Below, one piece after another: positions 19,045-28,304 of a DNA stretch of 64,000 bases; positions within the stretch are counted from its first letter, which is position 1; each line of letters starts with the position of its first letter. The stretch is taken from the NCBI GenBank assembly GCA_009774245.1, contig VSNM01000011.1, positions 1-64,000 on the forward strand, in the 5' to 3' direction. This stretch comes from Lachnospiraceae bacterium (GTDB taxonomy: Bacteria; Bacillota; Clostridia; Lachnospirales; Lachnospiraceae). The translations under genes were made by a program, and so were the position numbers. The notes under the pieces were generated by a model that did not search any database, was not told the origin of the DNA, and was given only the letters and a program-made list of their open reading frames with translations.

Positions 19045-20085
19045 ATGAGAATAACATTCAGAAAAACAATCGCAGCCCTTTTGTGTTTTGCTATGGTGGC
19101 GATACCATTGTCTGCGCTGCCTGCATTTCGGACAAGCGCAGCAGAACCAATTGTAGTCGTCATTGATCCTGGCCACGGCGGCAGCAATCTGGGAACAGAT
19201 TATCTGCCAATCCCCGAAAAAACATACACCATGACAGTGGCGCTGCACATGAAAGAGCAGTTGGAAAAGTACCAGAACGTACAAGTGTACCTGACGCACA
19301 CCGAAGATATTGATATGTCCCTCAGGGAGCGGGCCGAATTTGCCTCCAGCGTAAATGCGGACTTTCTGTTCTCCCTGCATTTCAACATGTCCCTTTCCCA
19401 TGCCCTCTACGGAAGCGAGGTATGGGTACCTTCCTCCGGACAGCTGTATAGCCAGGGATATTCTGCCGCCAACGAATTTCTGACACAGTTTGATGAGATG
19501 GGACTGTTCAACCGCGGTATCAAGACCAGAATCGGAAGTAACGGCAAATCTGATTATTATGGTGTCATACGCGAGAGCGCCCTCCGGAATATTCCAGCCA
19601 TCATCGTGGAGCATTGCCATGTGGACAATGACAATGATGCACCCTACATCCAATCTCCTGAGATGCTTAAAGAGTTTGGCGTGCGCGATGCGGAGGCAGT
19701 TGCCCGATATTTCGGACTTGTGTCAAAAGACGGCAAAACAGATTACAGCAGCTATGCACCACTGGCTGTTCCGGTTCCTGCAAACCGTGTCTGCAATGAC
19801 ACCACAGCTCCCTCATATGTCGGTGCCAATCTGTTAAAATATGATCAGACAGGCAGGTATGCGACAGTGGAGCTGACGGCGCTCGATGCGGAATCTGTGA
19901 TTCAGTATTATTCATACTCCTGCGACAACGGTCTGACATGGTCCGCGCTGCAGCCATGGACCAAAGGTAGTCCTACCATGACTGTGACCATCAACATGGG
20001 ATACGGCAAAAAGGATACACTGATCTTCAAAGCCTATAATTTGTATGACAGAAGCACCGAATCCAATGTCATCAGGCTTCAGTAA
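19045..20085 (+). CDS. Secreted N-acetylmuramoyl-L-alanine amidase (Amidase_3)
   Basis: A 346-residue exported protein. The N-terminus is a signal peptide (basic RITFRK, hydrophobic core to about residue 28, Ala-x-Ala-like site before EPIVVV). An Amidase_3 domain follows (about 35-225) with the zinc-ligand motif IDPGHGG, a second histidine in LSLHFN, and the glutamate in IIVEHCH. A C-terminal beta domain (about 255-346, DNGLTW) could bind the wall. It cleaves the stem peptide from muramic acid. I prefer the ATG at 19045 over the adjacent TTG because of spacing to AAGGAGAA. Confidence 0.88.
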   Translation: MRITFRKTIAALLCFAMVAIPLSALPAFRTSAAEPIVVVIDPGHGGSNLGTDYLPIPEKTYTMTVALHMKEQLEKYQNVQVYLTHTEDIDMSLRERAEFASSVNADFLFSLHFNMSLSHALYGSEVWVPSSGQLYSQGYSAANEFLTQFDEMGLFNRGIKTRIGSNGKSDYYGVIRESALRNIPAIIVEHCHVDNDNDAPYIQSPEMLKEFGVRDAEAVARYFGLVSKDGKTDYSSYAPLAVPVPANRVCNDTTAPSYVGANLLKYDQTGRYATVELTALDAESVIQYYSYSCDNGLTWSALQPWTKGSPTMTVTINMGYGKKDTLIFKAYNLYDRSTESNVIRLQ

Positions 20086-20093
20086 TCATTGTG

Positions 20094-21020
20094 TTAAAAC
20101 GGTCTGGTGAGCAGCCAGTAATATGCCGCGGAAATCAGGGTTGCCAGCACTTTATGTTTCAGATAGTGGCTGATCGGTAATCCCGATTTTTCGAGGAAAC
20201 TACTTGTCTGCAGGATGCAGGATATCCCACCAAAACACAGAGCCGTCATCACCCAGAATACCTTCTGGTTTGGCAGAAGCGTAGTTGTGTAAATCGCCTG
20301 AACGCCGCCAATGATTTCCAGAAAGCTTGACAGAATATTTTTGCAGTTGCCAGACAATGGCATAAAGTCGAGAAAAATCCGAAAGGCATTGGCAAACGTA
20401 ATATATCCTCCTAATACAATGAGGGATTGCGTGTTGTCCACACAGGATTTTTTGAGTGTTGCTGCCAGGGAATGCTCTTCTCCCCTACTCGATTTCATGG
20501 TCACACCTGTCATTTCGGTCCTGGCAGCGTGGAAGCGCCCGATCACGATTCCATAGATTGCGGGGATTCCATACATTCCAAATACGAAGGGCAGGGTATT
20601 ATGATAGCCGCACGCGCGCAGGAGCGGCATGATGATTCCCATAAAATAAGCCGGGCCGATATTATTGCAGAAAGCAAGCAGCGCTTCGGCCTCCGATTTG
20701 CTGATTTTTTCCTTGTCATACAGATCGCTGACGACTTTGGCACCCATGGGAAATCCGCAGAAAAAACCCATGAATATCGCATACAGACCATAACTGCTGT
20801 ATCTGTATATTTTTCTGAGCACATGGCTGAGCATACGACCAAGCTCCAGGTCCGCGCCGCTGTACACCATGATGGAGCTGATCATCATAAACGGAAAAAG
20901 CGTGGGAACCATCTTGGATGCCCATTGATACAGCCCCTCATAAGCGTATTGAAAAGTAGCTTCTGGCCTGCTCAATATGACGATGATAAGCAGAAGATAT
21001 GCTAACGTTTTAAACAGCAT
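20094..21020 (-). CDS. ylbJ: YlbJ-type sporulation integral membrane protein
   Basis: A 308-residue polytopic membrane protein with about seven to eight hydrophobic segments. It has the nucleoside-recognition/Gate features of YlbJ: MVPTLFPFMMISS, GFFCGFPMGAKVVSDLY and CNNIGPAYFMG. YlbJ is needed for normal spore formation in Bacillus; this copy is shorter than the roughly 400 residues there. It converges on the amidase gene with an 8-base gap. A copy of the dispersed palindromic repeat lies inside the reading frame, coding SSRGEEHS in a hydrophilic loop between membrane segments, which suggests in-frame insertion. Confidence 0.85.
   Translation of the reverse strand: MLFKTLAYLLLIIVILSRPEATFQYAYEGLYQWASKMVPTLFPFMMISSIMVYSGADLELGRMLSHVLRKIYRYSSYGLYAIFMGFFCGFPMGAKVVSDLYDKEKISKSEAEALLAFCNNIGPAYFMGIIMPLLRACGYHNTLPFVFGMYGIPAIYGIVIGRFHAARTEMTGVTMKSSRGEEHSLAATLKKSCVDNTQSLIVLGGYITFANAFRIFLDFMPLSGNCKNILSSFLEIIGGVQAIYTTTLLPNQKVFWVMTALCFGGISCILQTSSFLEKSGLPISHYLKHKVLATLISAAYYWLLTRPF
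20468..20491 (-). repeat. Dispersed palindromic repeat, copy C (inside ylbJ)
   Basis: On the minus strand the 24 bases beginning CGAGTAGGGGAGAAG and ending GCATTCCC match copy A at 13030 with two mismatches. Only the left half of the palindrome is present; the sequence then departs into ylbJ coding. Confidence 0.6.
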
Positions 21021-21106
21021 ATACTCACCGGAATCTCTGTTTGTTACATTTTATAAAAAATCTGCCGGAATTATGCGTCAGTATTTATTATTTGGAGGCA
21101 TGTGCG

Positions 21107-21838
21107 ATGAGACTCGACAAATTTTTATGCGATTTGCAGCTTGGCACACGAAGCCATGTAAAGGACGCCATCAAAAAAGGTCTCGTATCTGTCAATGGCG
21201 TACCTGTCAGACTACCTGAATGGAAACTGGATGAGAGGCGGGACACGGTGATTTACATGGGGAAATCGCTCACATACCTGCAGTTTCATTACTATATGCT
21301 TCACAAGCCGGCAGGAATCGTCACTGCCACACGTGACCAGCACGAAACCACTGTGATGGACCTGCTGCCTGCTGGCTGTGGAAAGAATTTGTCTCCCGTG
21401 GGGCGTCTTGACAAGGACACGGAAGGACTTTTGCTGATCACCAATGACGGGGAACTCGCCCACAGGCTGCTTTCTCCCAAAAAGCATGTAGAAAAAACGT
21501 ATTACTTGGAATGCTCTGGTGTGCTTACCGCGGATGGGCTCGCTATGCTGGAGAATGGCGTAGACATTGGAGACGAAGCGGTTACCCAGCCTGCTAAGGT
21601 TAGGCTGATCACCCGATCGGATTGTTCGTATCACATGGAGCTTACCATCACAGAAGGACGTTTTCATCAGGTGAAAAGAATGGTTCAGGCTGTCGGTGGT
21701 TCTGTCACTTATCTGAAACGATTGTCGATGGGTACCTTGTCCCTGGATACTGATCTGCCAAAAGGCTCCTGTCGGCCGCTCACAGAACAGGAGTTATCTG
21801 ATCTAAAACAGTTAACGGCTACAACGCCTGACCGGTAG
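21107..21838 (+). CDS. rsuA: RsuA-family 16S rRNA pseudouridine synthase
   Basis: The product from the ATG at 21107 is 243 residues: an S4 RNA-binding domain (about 1-60; MRLDKFLCDLQLGTR) followed by a pseudouridine synthase domain with the catalytic GRLDKDTEGLLLITNDG motif near 100-116 and RFHQVKRMVQAVG near the C-terminus. The family isomerises a specific uridine (U516) in 16S rRNA. The longer frame from 21041 is rejected because GGAGG sits eight bases before this ATG. It lies divergent from ylbJ. Confidence 0.93.
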   Translation: MRLDKFLCDLQLGTRSHVKDAIKKGLVSVNGVPVRLPEWKLDERRDTVIYMGKSLTYLQFHYYMLHKPAGIVTATRDQHETTVMDLLPAGCGKNLSPVGRLDKDTEGLLLITNDGELAHRLLSPKKHVEKTYYLECSGVLTADGLAMLENGVDIGDEAVTQPAKVRLITRSDCSYHMELTITEGRFHQVKRMVQAVGGSVTYLKRLSMGTLSLDTDLPKGSCRPLTEQELSDLKQLTATTPDR

Positions 21839-21878
21839 TATCAGGCAGTGCTGCACCCCGCAACAGGAGGAGAGGGAA

Positions 21879-23912
21879 TTGTCACTTGCGAATGGTTTTC
21901 TTCCAATGACAATGGAAGAAGTGCTGGAACTCGGAATAGAGCAGTTAGATTTCATATATGTCACAGGAGACGCCTATGTGGATCACCCGTCCTTTGGACA
22001 TGCGATCATCACTCGTCTCCTCTGCGCACATGGATATCATGTCGGTATCATTTCACAGCCGGACTGGAAAAATGACGACAGCATCACCGTGCTTAGAAAA
22101 CCCCGTCTTGGCTTTCTGGTGTCCTCGGGCAACATGGATTCCATGGTAAATCATTACTATGTATCAAAAAAACACCGCGAGACGGATGCCTATACGCCCG
22201 GCGGCGCAGCCTTCAGAAGACCTGACCACGCCACTGTTGTATACAGCAATCTGATCCGAAAACGATATAAGGATGTTCCGATTATCATCGGCGGAATCGA
22301 GGCGAGTCTCCGGCGCATGGCACACTATGATTACTGGTCAGATTCTTTCAAGCGGTCCATCCTGCTCGACAGTCAGGCGGACATCATCTCATACGGCATG
22401 GGTGAAAAATCCATCGTAGAGATTGCTGACGCCCTGAACAGCGGTATTTCCGTGTGCGATCTCTCCTTTATTGCCGGAACTGTATACAAGACGAAAGATA
22501 TCTCCGCAGTATACGACTATGAGCTTCTTCCTTCCTATGATGATATGATACAGGATAAGCTGTCATACGCAAAAAGCTTTAAGATACAGCACGATAACAC
22601 AGATCCTTTTAATGGCAAAACACTGATAGAACCATATCCCAACGGAGTGTATGTAGTACAGAACGTACCACAGAAGCCGCTTTCCACACAGGAGATGGAT
22701 GATGTCTACGCGCTGCCCTATCAGAGAACGTATCATCCTTCCTATGAGGCGCAGGGCGGTGTGCCGGCCATCGCAGAGATTAAGTTTTCCCTGATCAGCA
22801 ATCGCGGATGTTTTGGCGGGTGCAATTTCTGTGCGCTCACATTTCATCAGGGACGAACCGTACAGGTGCGCAGCCATGAATCCATCCTCGAGGAAGCAAG
22901 GCTGATCACACAGGATAAGGATTTCAAGGGTTACATCCACGATGTAGGCGGTCCGACGGCAAATTTCAGACAGCCTTCCTGCCAAAAACAACTGCAGGCC
23001 GGCGTCTGCAAGCACAGACAATGCCTGTGTCCGAAACCATGTCCGAATCTCGAGGTTGATCATTCGGACTATTTGTCACTCCTGCGCAAGCTGAGAAACC
23101 TTCCGAATGTCAAGAAAGTGTTTGTTCGTTCCGGAATACGGTTTGACTATCTGATGCTGGATAAGGATGATACATTTTTCAGAGAGCTTGTGGAGCATCA
23201 TATCAGTGGACAGCTCAAGGTAGCGCCGGAGCATGTCTGCGACGCTGTTTTGTCCAGGATGGGAAAGCCGGAGAACGCCGTATACGAAGCATTTACAGAA
23301 AAATACCGCAGACTAAACCAGAAGCTTGGCAGGAACCAGTTCCTTGTACCGTATCTGATGTCGTCACACCCCGGTTCCACACTGAAAGAGGCAGTCGCGC
23401 TCGCCGAGTATCTGAGGGATATCGGCTATATGCCGGAACAGGTGCAGGATTTTTACCCTACGCCGTCAACGATGTCGACAGTGATGTATTATACAGGAGT
23501 TGATCCAGTGACGATGCAGCCGGTCTACGTCTGCAAAAATCCTCATGAGAAGGCAATGCAGCGCGCACTGATCCAATACCGCAACCCCAAAAATTACGAC
23601 CTTGTACGGGAGGCGCTGAAGCTCGCAGGACGTGAGGATCTGATCGGTTTTGACAAACGGTGTCTGATCAGACCGCGCAGAACGACAGCTGAGACTGTGC
23701 ATAGGCGGAGCGAGAAGCCAACACAATCAAGTAGGGGAATGTCCTTCTCCACTACTCGCAGCGCCGGGCGTCCGTCAGCCAACCGATATCGGTTTGATGA
23801 CATATGTCCTTTGGACGCCCGTGTGCATAAAAAAGAAGAAAAACCAAGGAAGAAAAAGACCATCCGAAATATACACAGACCGAAAAATCGTACTGGCGAT
23901 CGAAAAGACTGA
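21879..23912 (+). CDS. YgiQ family radical SAM protein
   Basis: A 677-residue YgiQ-type protein. An N-terminal domain (FLPMTMEEVLELG, VTGDAYVDHPSFG, about 1-290) precedes the radical SAM core with CFGGCNFC (CxxxCxxC, near residue 310), and a DUF3362-like segment follows (YPTPSTMSTVMYYTG). The family binds a 4Fe-4S cluster and SAM; its substrate is not established. Translation probably starts at TTG 21879, with GGAGG eight bases upstream. The C-terminal tail from about residue 616 is odd: it is encoded by a copy of the dispersed palindromic repeat plus further inverted repeats (GGGCGTCC/GGACGCCC) and ends in Lys/Arg-rich residues. Confidence 0.92.
   Translation: MSLANGFLPMTMEEVLELGIEQLDFIYVTGDAYVDHPSFGHAIITRLLCAHGYHVGIISQPDWKNDDSITVLRKPRLGFLVSSGNMDSMVNHYYVSKKHRETDAYTPGGAAFRRPDHATVVYSNLIRKRYKDVPIIIGGIEASLRRMAHYDYWSDSFKRSILLDSQADIISYGMGEKSIVEIADALNSGISVCDLSFIAGTVYKTKDISAVYDYELLPSYDDMIQDKLSYAKSFKIQHDNTDPFNGKTLIEPYPNGVYVVQNVPQKPLSTQEMDDVYALPYQRTYHPSYEAQGGVPAIAEIKFSLISNRGCFGGCNFCALTFHQGRTVQVRSHESILEEARLITQDKDFKGYIHDVGGPTANFRQPSCQKQLQAGVCKHRQCLCPKPCPNLEVDHSDYLSLLRKLRNLPNVKKVFVRSGIRFDYLMLDKDDTFFRELVEHHISGQLKVAPEHVCDAVLSRMGKPENAVYEAFTEKYRRLNQKLGRNQFLVPYLMSSHPGSTLKEAVALAEYLRDIGYMPEQVQDFYPTPSTMSTVMYYTGVDPVTMQPVYVCKNPHEKAMQRALIQYRNPKNYDLVREALKLAGREDLIGFDKRCLIRPRRTTAETVHRRSEKPTQSSRGMSFSTTRSAGRPSANRYRFDDICPLDARVHKKEEKPRKKKTIRNIHRPKNRTGDRKD
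23727..23772 (-). repeat. Dispersed palindromic repeat, copy B (inside the YgiQ gene)
   Basis: Read on the minus strand, the 46 bases start GACGCCCGGCGCTG and continue CGAGTAGTGGAGAAGGACA to CCCCTACTTGA, nearly identical to copy A. It encodes SSRGMSFSTTRSAGR of the YgiQ tail without breaking the frame. Confidence 0.75.
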
Positions 23913-23981
23913 AGTGCGTATGAAAGAGGGATAAAATAGTAGAATTAAAAAGATGGTATCGTATAAAGGAAGGAAAATGAT

Positions 23982-24743
23982 ATGAACATTATTATAATTA
24001 CAGGTGCGTCCTCTGGTATGGGCGTGGAATTTGCACTGCAGCTTGACAATGTGTTTCACAATATTGATGAGATCTGGATGATCGCGCGCCGCAAAGAAGG
24101 GATGCTTGAGGTAGCGCAGTATCTTGAGCACACGACGCGCGTCCTTGATATGGATGTCACAGACGAGAAACAGATGGAGCGTTTCAAAAAACTGCTTGCT
24201 GACGAGAAACCGGTGATCCGTATGCTGGTCAACTGTGCAGGATATGGCATTATGGGAGATTTTTCCGCTTCCAATATCGGTGAAGAACTTGGTATGATAG
24301 ATGTAAACTGTAAGGCGTTAACGCTGATGACCTATCTGTGCATTCCCTATATGAGGAAAAACAGCAGAATCATCCAGCTTGCCTCCAGCGCTGCATTTCT
24401 GCCGCAGCCCAATTTTACGGTGTACGCAGCGACCAAATCCTATGTGTACAGCTTTTCCAGAGCGTTGAATCAGGAGCTCCGGTCAAAGAAGATCTATGTG
24501 ACAGCGGTATGTCCCGGACCGGTGGACACACCCTTCTTTGATATCGCAGAAAAGACAGGAAGTACACTTGCGGTGAAAAAACTTACGCTCGTCCGCGCTG
24601 ACCAGGTGGTGGCAAGAGCAATCGCGGACTCCTATCACAAGCGCGAGCGATCAGTTTACAGTGCATGGATCAAAAGCTTTGATATCGCTGCCAAGATCAT
24701 TCCGCACAGAGTACTGTTAGAACTGATGCGCCTTTTAATGTAG
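23982..24743 (+). CDS. Short-chain dehydrogenase/reductase
   Basis: A 253-residue classical SDR. It has the nucleotide-binding TGASSGMG near residues 8-15, the NCAGYG motif near 87, a catalytic serine in QLASSAAF and the YxxxK pair in YAATKSYV. The C-terminal CPGPVDTPFF motif is also present. It uses NAD(P)H to reduce or oxidise a small molecule that cannot be identified. An AAGGAAGG ribosome site lies before the ATG, and a small membrane protein gene follows at 29 bases, so the two may be co-expressed. Confidence 0.92.
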   Translation: MNIIIITGASSGMGVEFALQLDNVFHNIDEIWMIARRKEGMLEVAQYLEHTTRVLDMDVTDEKQMERFKKLLADEKPVIRMLVNCAGYGIMGDFSASNIGEELGMIDVNCKALTLMTYLCIPYMRKNSRIIQLASSAAFLPQPNFTVYAATKSYVYSFSRALNQELRSKKIYVTAVCPGPVDTPFFDIAEKTGSTLAVKKLTLVRADQVVARAIADSYHKRERSVYSAWIKSFDIAAKIIPHRVLLELMRLLM

Positions 24744-24772
24744 AGATAATGTAGATATTCAGGAGATTATAG

Positions 24773-25339
24773 ATGAATATACCAGGACAGAAAAAGGGAG
24801 AGTTTGGATATCCTCCTTATGAACGTAAAAGAGTGGCGCTCCGCACGATAGTATATTTTCTGATCTCAATCGCAGTGTTTTTGTTGGGGTATTTTTCGAC
24901 TGGCAAGAAGGAAAATCTGCTGACAATCGTTGCCGTACTGGGATTGCTGCCATCGAGCAAAAGCTTTGTGTCAGCTGTTATGTACTTTAGGATTCCCCAA
25001 TACAGCGAAACGGTTTATCAGGAGATTGCTGAACAGGCAGGTGAAGTCTCTGTTATTTACAGTATGTATCTAACATCGTACCGCTTGAATTTCCCAGTCA
25101 ACTGTTTTGCTGTGCGCGGCAATAACCTGATCGGTTATACAGAATTTCCAAACTGCGATGCAGCTGCCTGCGAGGAGCACATTCAGGGAATTCTCAAACA
25201 GAACAGCATCAAGAACGTGACAATCAAGATTTTTCACGAAAAATCGCGTTTTATGGAACGGCTGACACAGCTGCAGGCTTTGGAGCACAGCAAAAAAGAA
25301 TCGGAGGTTCTGGCACTTTTATGTGATATTTCCCTGTAA
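24773..25339 (+). CDS. Membrane protein of unknown function with two N-terminal helices
   Basis: A 188-residue protein. A basic N-terminus (GEFGYPPYERKRVALR) leads into two closely spaced membrane segments (about 24-43 and 48-66), followed by a soluble domain of about 120 residues with conserved-looking CFAVRGNNLIGYTEFP and FHEKSRFMERL stretches. I do not recognise a named domain. CAGGAGA provides the ribosome site. It probably belongs to the transcription unit of the SDR gene upstream. Confidence 0.75.
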   Translation: MNIPGQKKGEFGYPPYERKRVALRTIVYFLISIAVFLLGYFSTGKKENLLTIVAVLGLLPSSKSFVSAVMYFRIPQYSETVYQEIAEQAGEVSVIYSMYLTSYRLNFPVNCFAVRGNNLIGYTEFPNCDAAACEEHIQGILKQNSIKNVTIKIFHEKSRFMERLTQLQALEHSKKESEVLALLCDISL

Positions 25340-25475
25340 AATGTGTTTATCGTTCAAAAAATAATGTCTAAGGAATTTGAACGGCAAACCCCTTGATTTT
25401 CAAGGATTTCCGGAATTATAACTTTAAGCAGTTATTATTCTGCAAATTCCAAGTATATTTTTGGATGGGATTAAA

Positions 25476-25994
25476 ATGCATATTTATTTTGAAACAGAGC
25501 GACTCATTGTCCGTCAATACACGTTAAATGATGTCGAAGAATTATTTCGTGTCATGTCTGACAGCAAAGTCCATACCTATACGAAGGATAAAGGCAATCC
25601 TTGGGATAGACAGCGGACTGATGCGTACATCAGATTTATGATCAATAAGGATTTTAGAACACTGGATTGTTATCATGGCGCGGTCATAGAGAAACATTCC
25701 AATAGCCTGATTGGATTATGCGGGCTGAATCCCTATAAAGAGCGGGAGCCTGAAATCGAATGGAAACTAGGTGTCCCTTATTGGGGCAGGGGCTATGCAA
25801 CGGAGCTTGGAAAGCAGATGATAAAAGAAGCGTTTGCCAGTACTGACATTGTAGGAATTTACGGAATGGCACAGCCAGAAAATATTGCCTCCAGGACAGT
25901 ACTTGAAAAAATAGGCATGGTCTATTTGGGCAATCAAATATTTAGAGATCATGAGGATTCATTTTATTATATTGCAAATTCAAATGGTCTATAA
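25476..25994 (+). CDS. GNAT family N-acetyltransferase, RimJ/RimL-like
   Basis: A 172-residue GNAT protein: the opening IYFETERLIVRQYTLNDVEELF, a central IEWKLGVPYWGRGYATELGKQ holding the acetyl-CoA loop (RGYA, a variant of Q/RxxGxG/A), and a C-terminal NIASRTVLEKIGM helix typical of the RimJ/RimL group. It transfers acetyl from acetyl-CoA to an amine of a protein or small molecule; the target is unknown. I use the ATG at 25476 rather than the upstream TTG, given GGATGGGA nearby. Just after the stop, 25995-26048 reads PFLTEKDIIELHIENK, perhaps the tail of a lost gene. Confidence 0.88.
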   Translation: MHIYFETERLIVRQYTLNDVEELFRVMSDSKVHTYTKDKGNPWDRQRTDAYIRFMINKDFRTLDCYHGAVIEKHSNSLIGLCGLNPYKEREPEIEWKLGVPYWGRGYATELGKQMIKEAFASTDIVGIYGMAQPENIASRTVLEKIGMVYLGNQIFRDHEDSFYYIANSNGL

Positions 25995-26111
25995 TGCCAT
26001 TTCTTGACAGAAAAGGACATCATAGAGCTGCATATTGAAAACAAGTGAGAGATTTAAATGTGTATTGCTGATGTGTTCCAGAGTTGAAGTAAAGAGAGAG
26101 GGTGTTCAAGT

Positions 26112-26477
26112 ATGGGAACTGTTAATACGGATAAGGTGTTTGAAGAATATGGACTTCATGTAGAGCAGGTGGAACCGTCTGTATACAAGGTGTTGAATAC
26201 AGACAAAGAGATTAGTGTAGACGAATTGCAAAAAGACCTGGAATATTGTGTATTATTAACATCAGAACGCAAAGGAAAAAAAAGATTGAGTACAGGAGGC
26301 TGTTATACACTGGCACATATTTATTACATTATACTAGATGTTAATAATATAGAGCTGGGGTATAAATATGATGACATTGCGAGCAAAGAATTTGGAAAAG
26401 TAGTCTATGATGCATATGAGTATAACCCGAAAAGCGAAAATACAATAGACACAATATATGCAAAAGGAGAAATATAA
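26112..26477 (+). CDS. Small protein partnered with a retropepsin-like gene, function unknown
   Basis: A 121-residue acidic, soluble-looking protein with no recognisable domain. Features: an N-terminal TDKVFEEYGL, a central ERKGKKRLSTGGCYTLAHIY with one cysteine, and an aromatic C-terminal part. The next gene, a predicted retropepsin-like protease, begins five bases after its stop with its ribosome site inside this gene, so the two are surely one unit. Both are AT-rich compared with neighbours, suggesting acquisition. It could be a substrate, inhibitor or targeting partner of the protease. Confidence 0.65.
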   Translation: MGTVNTDKVFEEYGLHVEQVEPSVYKVLNTDKEISVDELQKDLEYCVLLTSERKGKKRLSTGGCYTLAHIYYIILDVNNIELGYKYDDIASKEFGKVVYDAYEYNPKSENTIDTIYAKGEI

Positions 26478-26482
26478 AAGTT

Positions 26483-27025
26483 ATGAATGTTAGCAGGTCA
26501 GAATTAGAAAAGGCTGCGAATCCGGCTACAAAGGCATTTAACAGGGAGTCCTATTTTACAAAAGTATCTTTTGACATTCATAATAAGACGCTGAATATAA
26601 CAGCCAAAATAGATACAGGTGCAACCTATACCGTTATGGGGTTGGGAAATAAAGGCTTGATAAGATATAAAGATAAAATACTCAAAAGTAACATGAGAGG
26701 CATAGCATATGATGCATCAGGTACAGAATTAAAATTATATGGATATATTGTAGAAAATTTTAAACTTACAGACGAAATCATGTTAGACAAAATTAAGCTG
26801 TTTTTTTCAGAAGATATAGGCGGCAAGGCTCTATTAGGCATGGACATACTAAGTTTATTTGACTTTCAATATTTAAAAGAAAAACGACAGAATTACGGAA
26901 CATTTTGGATAAATAATTATGATGAAGCATTGAAAGAACTACAAATAAGACGACTGAATAAAGACATAGATTACATAGATCCGATCTTAATTGCAAATAT
27001 GGACAACACAAGAGAAATACAGTAA
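26483..27025 (+). CDS. Retropepsin-like aspartic protease domain protein
   Basis: A 180-residue protein with clan AA protease signatures: AKIDTGATYTVMG near residues 36-48 supplies the catalytic DTGA, and KALLGMDILSLFDF near 115 matches the hydrophobic-hydrophobic-Gly motif of retropepsins. One catalytic aspartate means it must dimerise to be active. No signal peptide or membrane segment is visible, so it probably acts in the cytoplasm. The ATG follows AAAGGAG overlapping the end of the upstream gene. Its biological target is unknown. Similar stand-alone retropepsin-like genes occur in bacteria and have few described roles. Confidence 0.75.
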   Translation: MNVSRSELEKAANPATKAFNRESYFTKVSFDIHNKTLNITAKIDTGATYTVMGLGNKGLIRYKDKILKSNMRGIAYDASGTELKLYGYIVENFKLTDEIMLDKIKLFFSEDIGGKALLGMDILSLFDFQYLKEKRQNYGTFWINNYDEALKELQIRRLNKDIDYIDPILIANMDNTREIQ

Positions 27026-27060
27026 ACTGGGCAAAATTTTGTATCGTGGAGAAAACGGCT

Positions 27061-28080
27061 ATGATTTCGACAAGAATTTCTGCAAATGAAGCGGGGCAGC
27101 GCTTTGACAAATACTTAAAAAAATTACTGAAAAATGCGCCGGACAGCTTTATATACAAGATGCTGCGCAAAAAAAATATTGTGCTCAACGGCAAAAAGGC
27201 AGACGGCACGGAAAAGCTGTGTGCGGACGACGGGGTAACATTTTTTCTCTCAGAGGAAACCTTTGAGAAATTCCGCAAAAACACCCCTGTAGATCATACA
27301 GATACTTCGCAATATCTCCGCGCCTTTGAAAAATTTGGCGCTTTACAGATCATATATGAGGATGATAATATACTGATCGTCGACAAACCTGCGGGAATCT
27401 TATCACAGAAATCAAGGCCGGAGGATATCAGCGTCAACGAATGGCTGATCGGCTATCTGCTTTCACAGCACAGCATTACAGCAGATTTGCTTGCAACCTT
27501 CAGACCTTCTATCTGCAATCGCCTTGACTGCAACACTTCGGGAATGGTGGCCTGTGGAAAAACACTTACGGGAAGTCAGTATTTAAGCAGTATCATCAAG
27601 GACAAGACGCTCGAAAAATATTATTATTGTCTGGTGTCCGGCGAACTGTCCATACAGCAGCGCATGACAGGTTACATATATAAAGATACCACGCAAAATA
27701 AAGTATCTGTATACCAACGGGAATCCGATATTCCTGACGCCGTCAAAGACGATGCGGCATATATTGATACCGCGTTTCGCACGATTCGTTTCGCCAATAA
27801 CATGACACTGCTGGAGGTACAACTTTTTACCGGGAAGACGCATCAGATTCGTGCACATCTGGCAGCACTGGGGCATCCGATCATAGGGGATGCAAAATAC
27901 GGAACTGCCTCGGTCAACCGCCTTTACGCCAAAAAAGGAGTGAAAGGCCAGCTGCTTCATGCGTATAAGCTTATTTTTCCAGTGTCCTGTGACGATGGGA
28001 GATTTGCCCATCTTTCGGGCAAAGTGCTGACGTGTCCGGCACCGAATATTTTCGATAACCTTTTGTCTATAGACAAATAA
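27061..28080 (+). CDS. RluA/RluD-family pseudouridine synthase
   Basis: A 339-residue protein from the ATG at 27061 (GGAG nine bases upstream; the GTG at 27046 is less well placed). An N-terminal S4-like domain (AGQRFDKYLKKLL, KNIVLNGKKADG) is followed by the catalytic domain with DDNILIVDKPAGIL, the active-site RLDCNTSGMV and GKTHQIRAHLAALGHPIIGD. It isomerises uridines in 23S rRNA or tRNA. Members of this family are multicopy in Firmicutes, so the site cannot be named. Confidence 0.93.
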   Translation: MISTRISANEAGQRFDKYLKKLLKNAPDSFIYKMLRKKNIVLNGKKADGTEKLCADDGVTFFLSEETFEKFRKNTPVDHTDTSQYLRAFEKFGALQIIYEDDNILIVDKPAGILSQKSRPEDISVNEWLIGYLLSQHSITADLLATFRPSICNRLDCNTSGMVACGKTLTGSQYLSSIIKDKTLEKYYYCLVSGELSIQQRMTGYIYKDTTQNKVSVYQRESDIPDAVKDDAAYIDTAFRTIRFANNMTLLEVQLFTGKTHQIRAHLAALGHPIIGDAKYGTASVNRLYAKKGVKGQLLHAYKLIFPVSCDDGRFAHLSGKVLTCPAPNIFDNLLSIDK

Positions 28081-28304
28081 ATTTTAAAAACTTTATATAG
28101 AATGATTAATTTTTGCTGCCAGTTATTTACATTTGATTTTCACAAATTTTTGAGTGACTTAATATAGAATCTTGAATATTCAAGACCAAGATTTAGGTAA
28201 CAAAAAATGGGTTCATGTATATAGGCGAAAATCAAACAAGATATATCAAGATTCGTCAGGGCTGAATGAATCTACTCGCAGCAGCTTTAAATAGGAGAAA
28301 CCAT

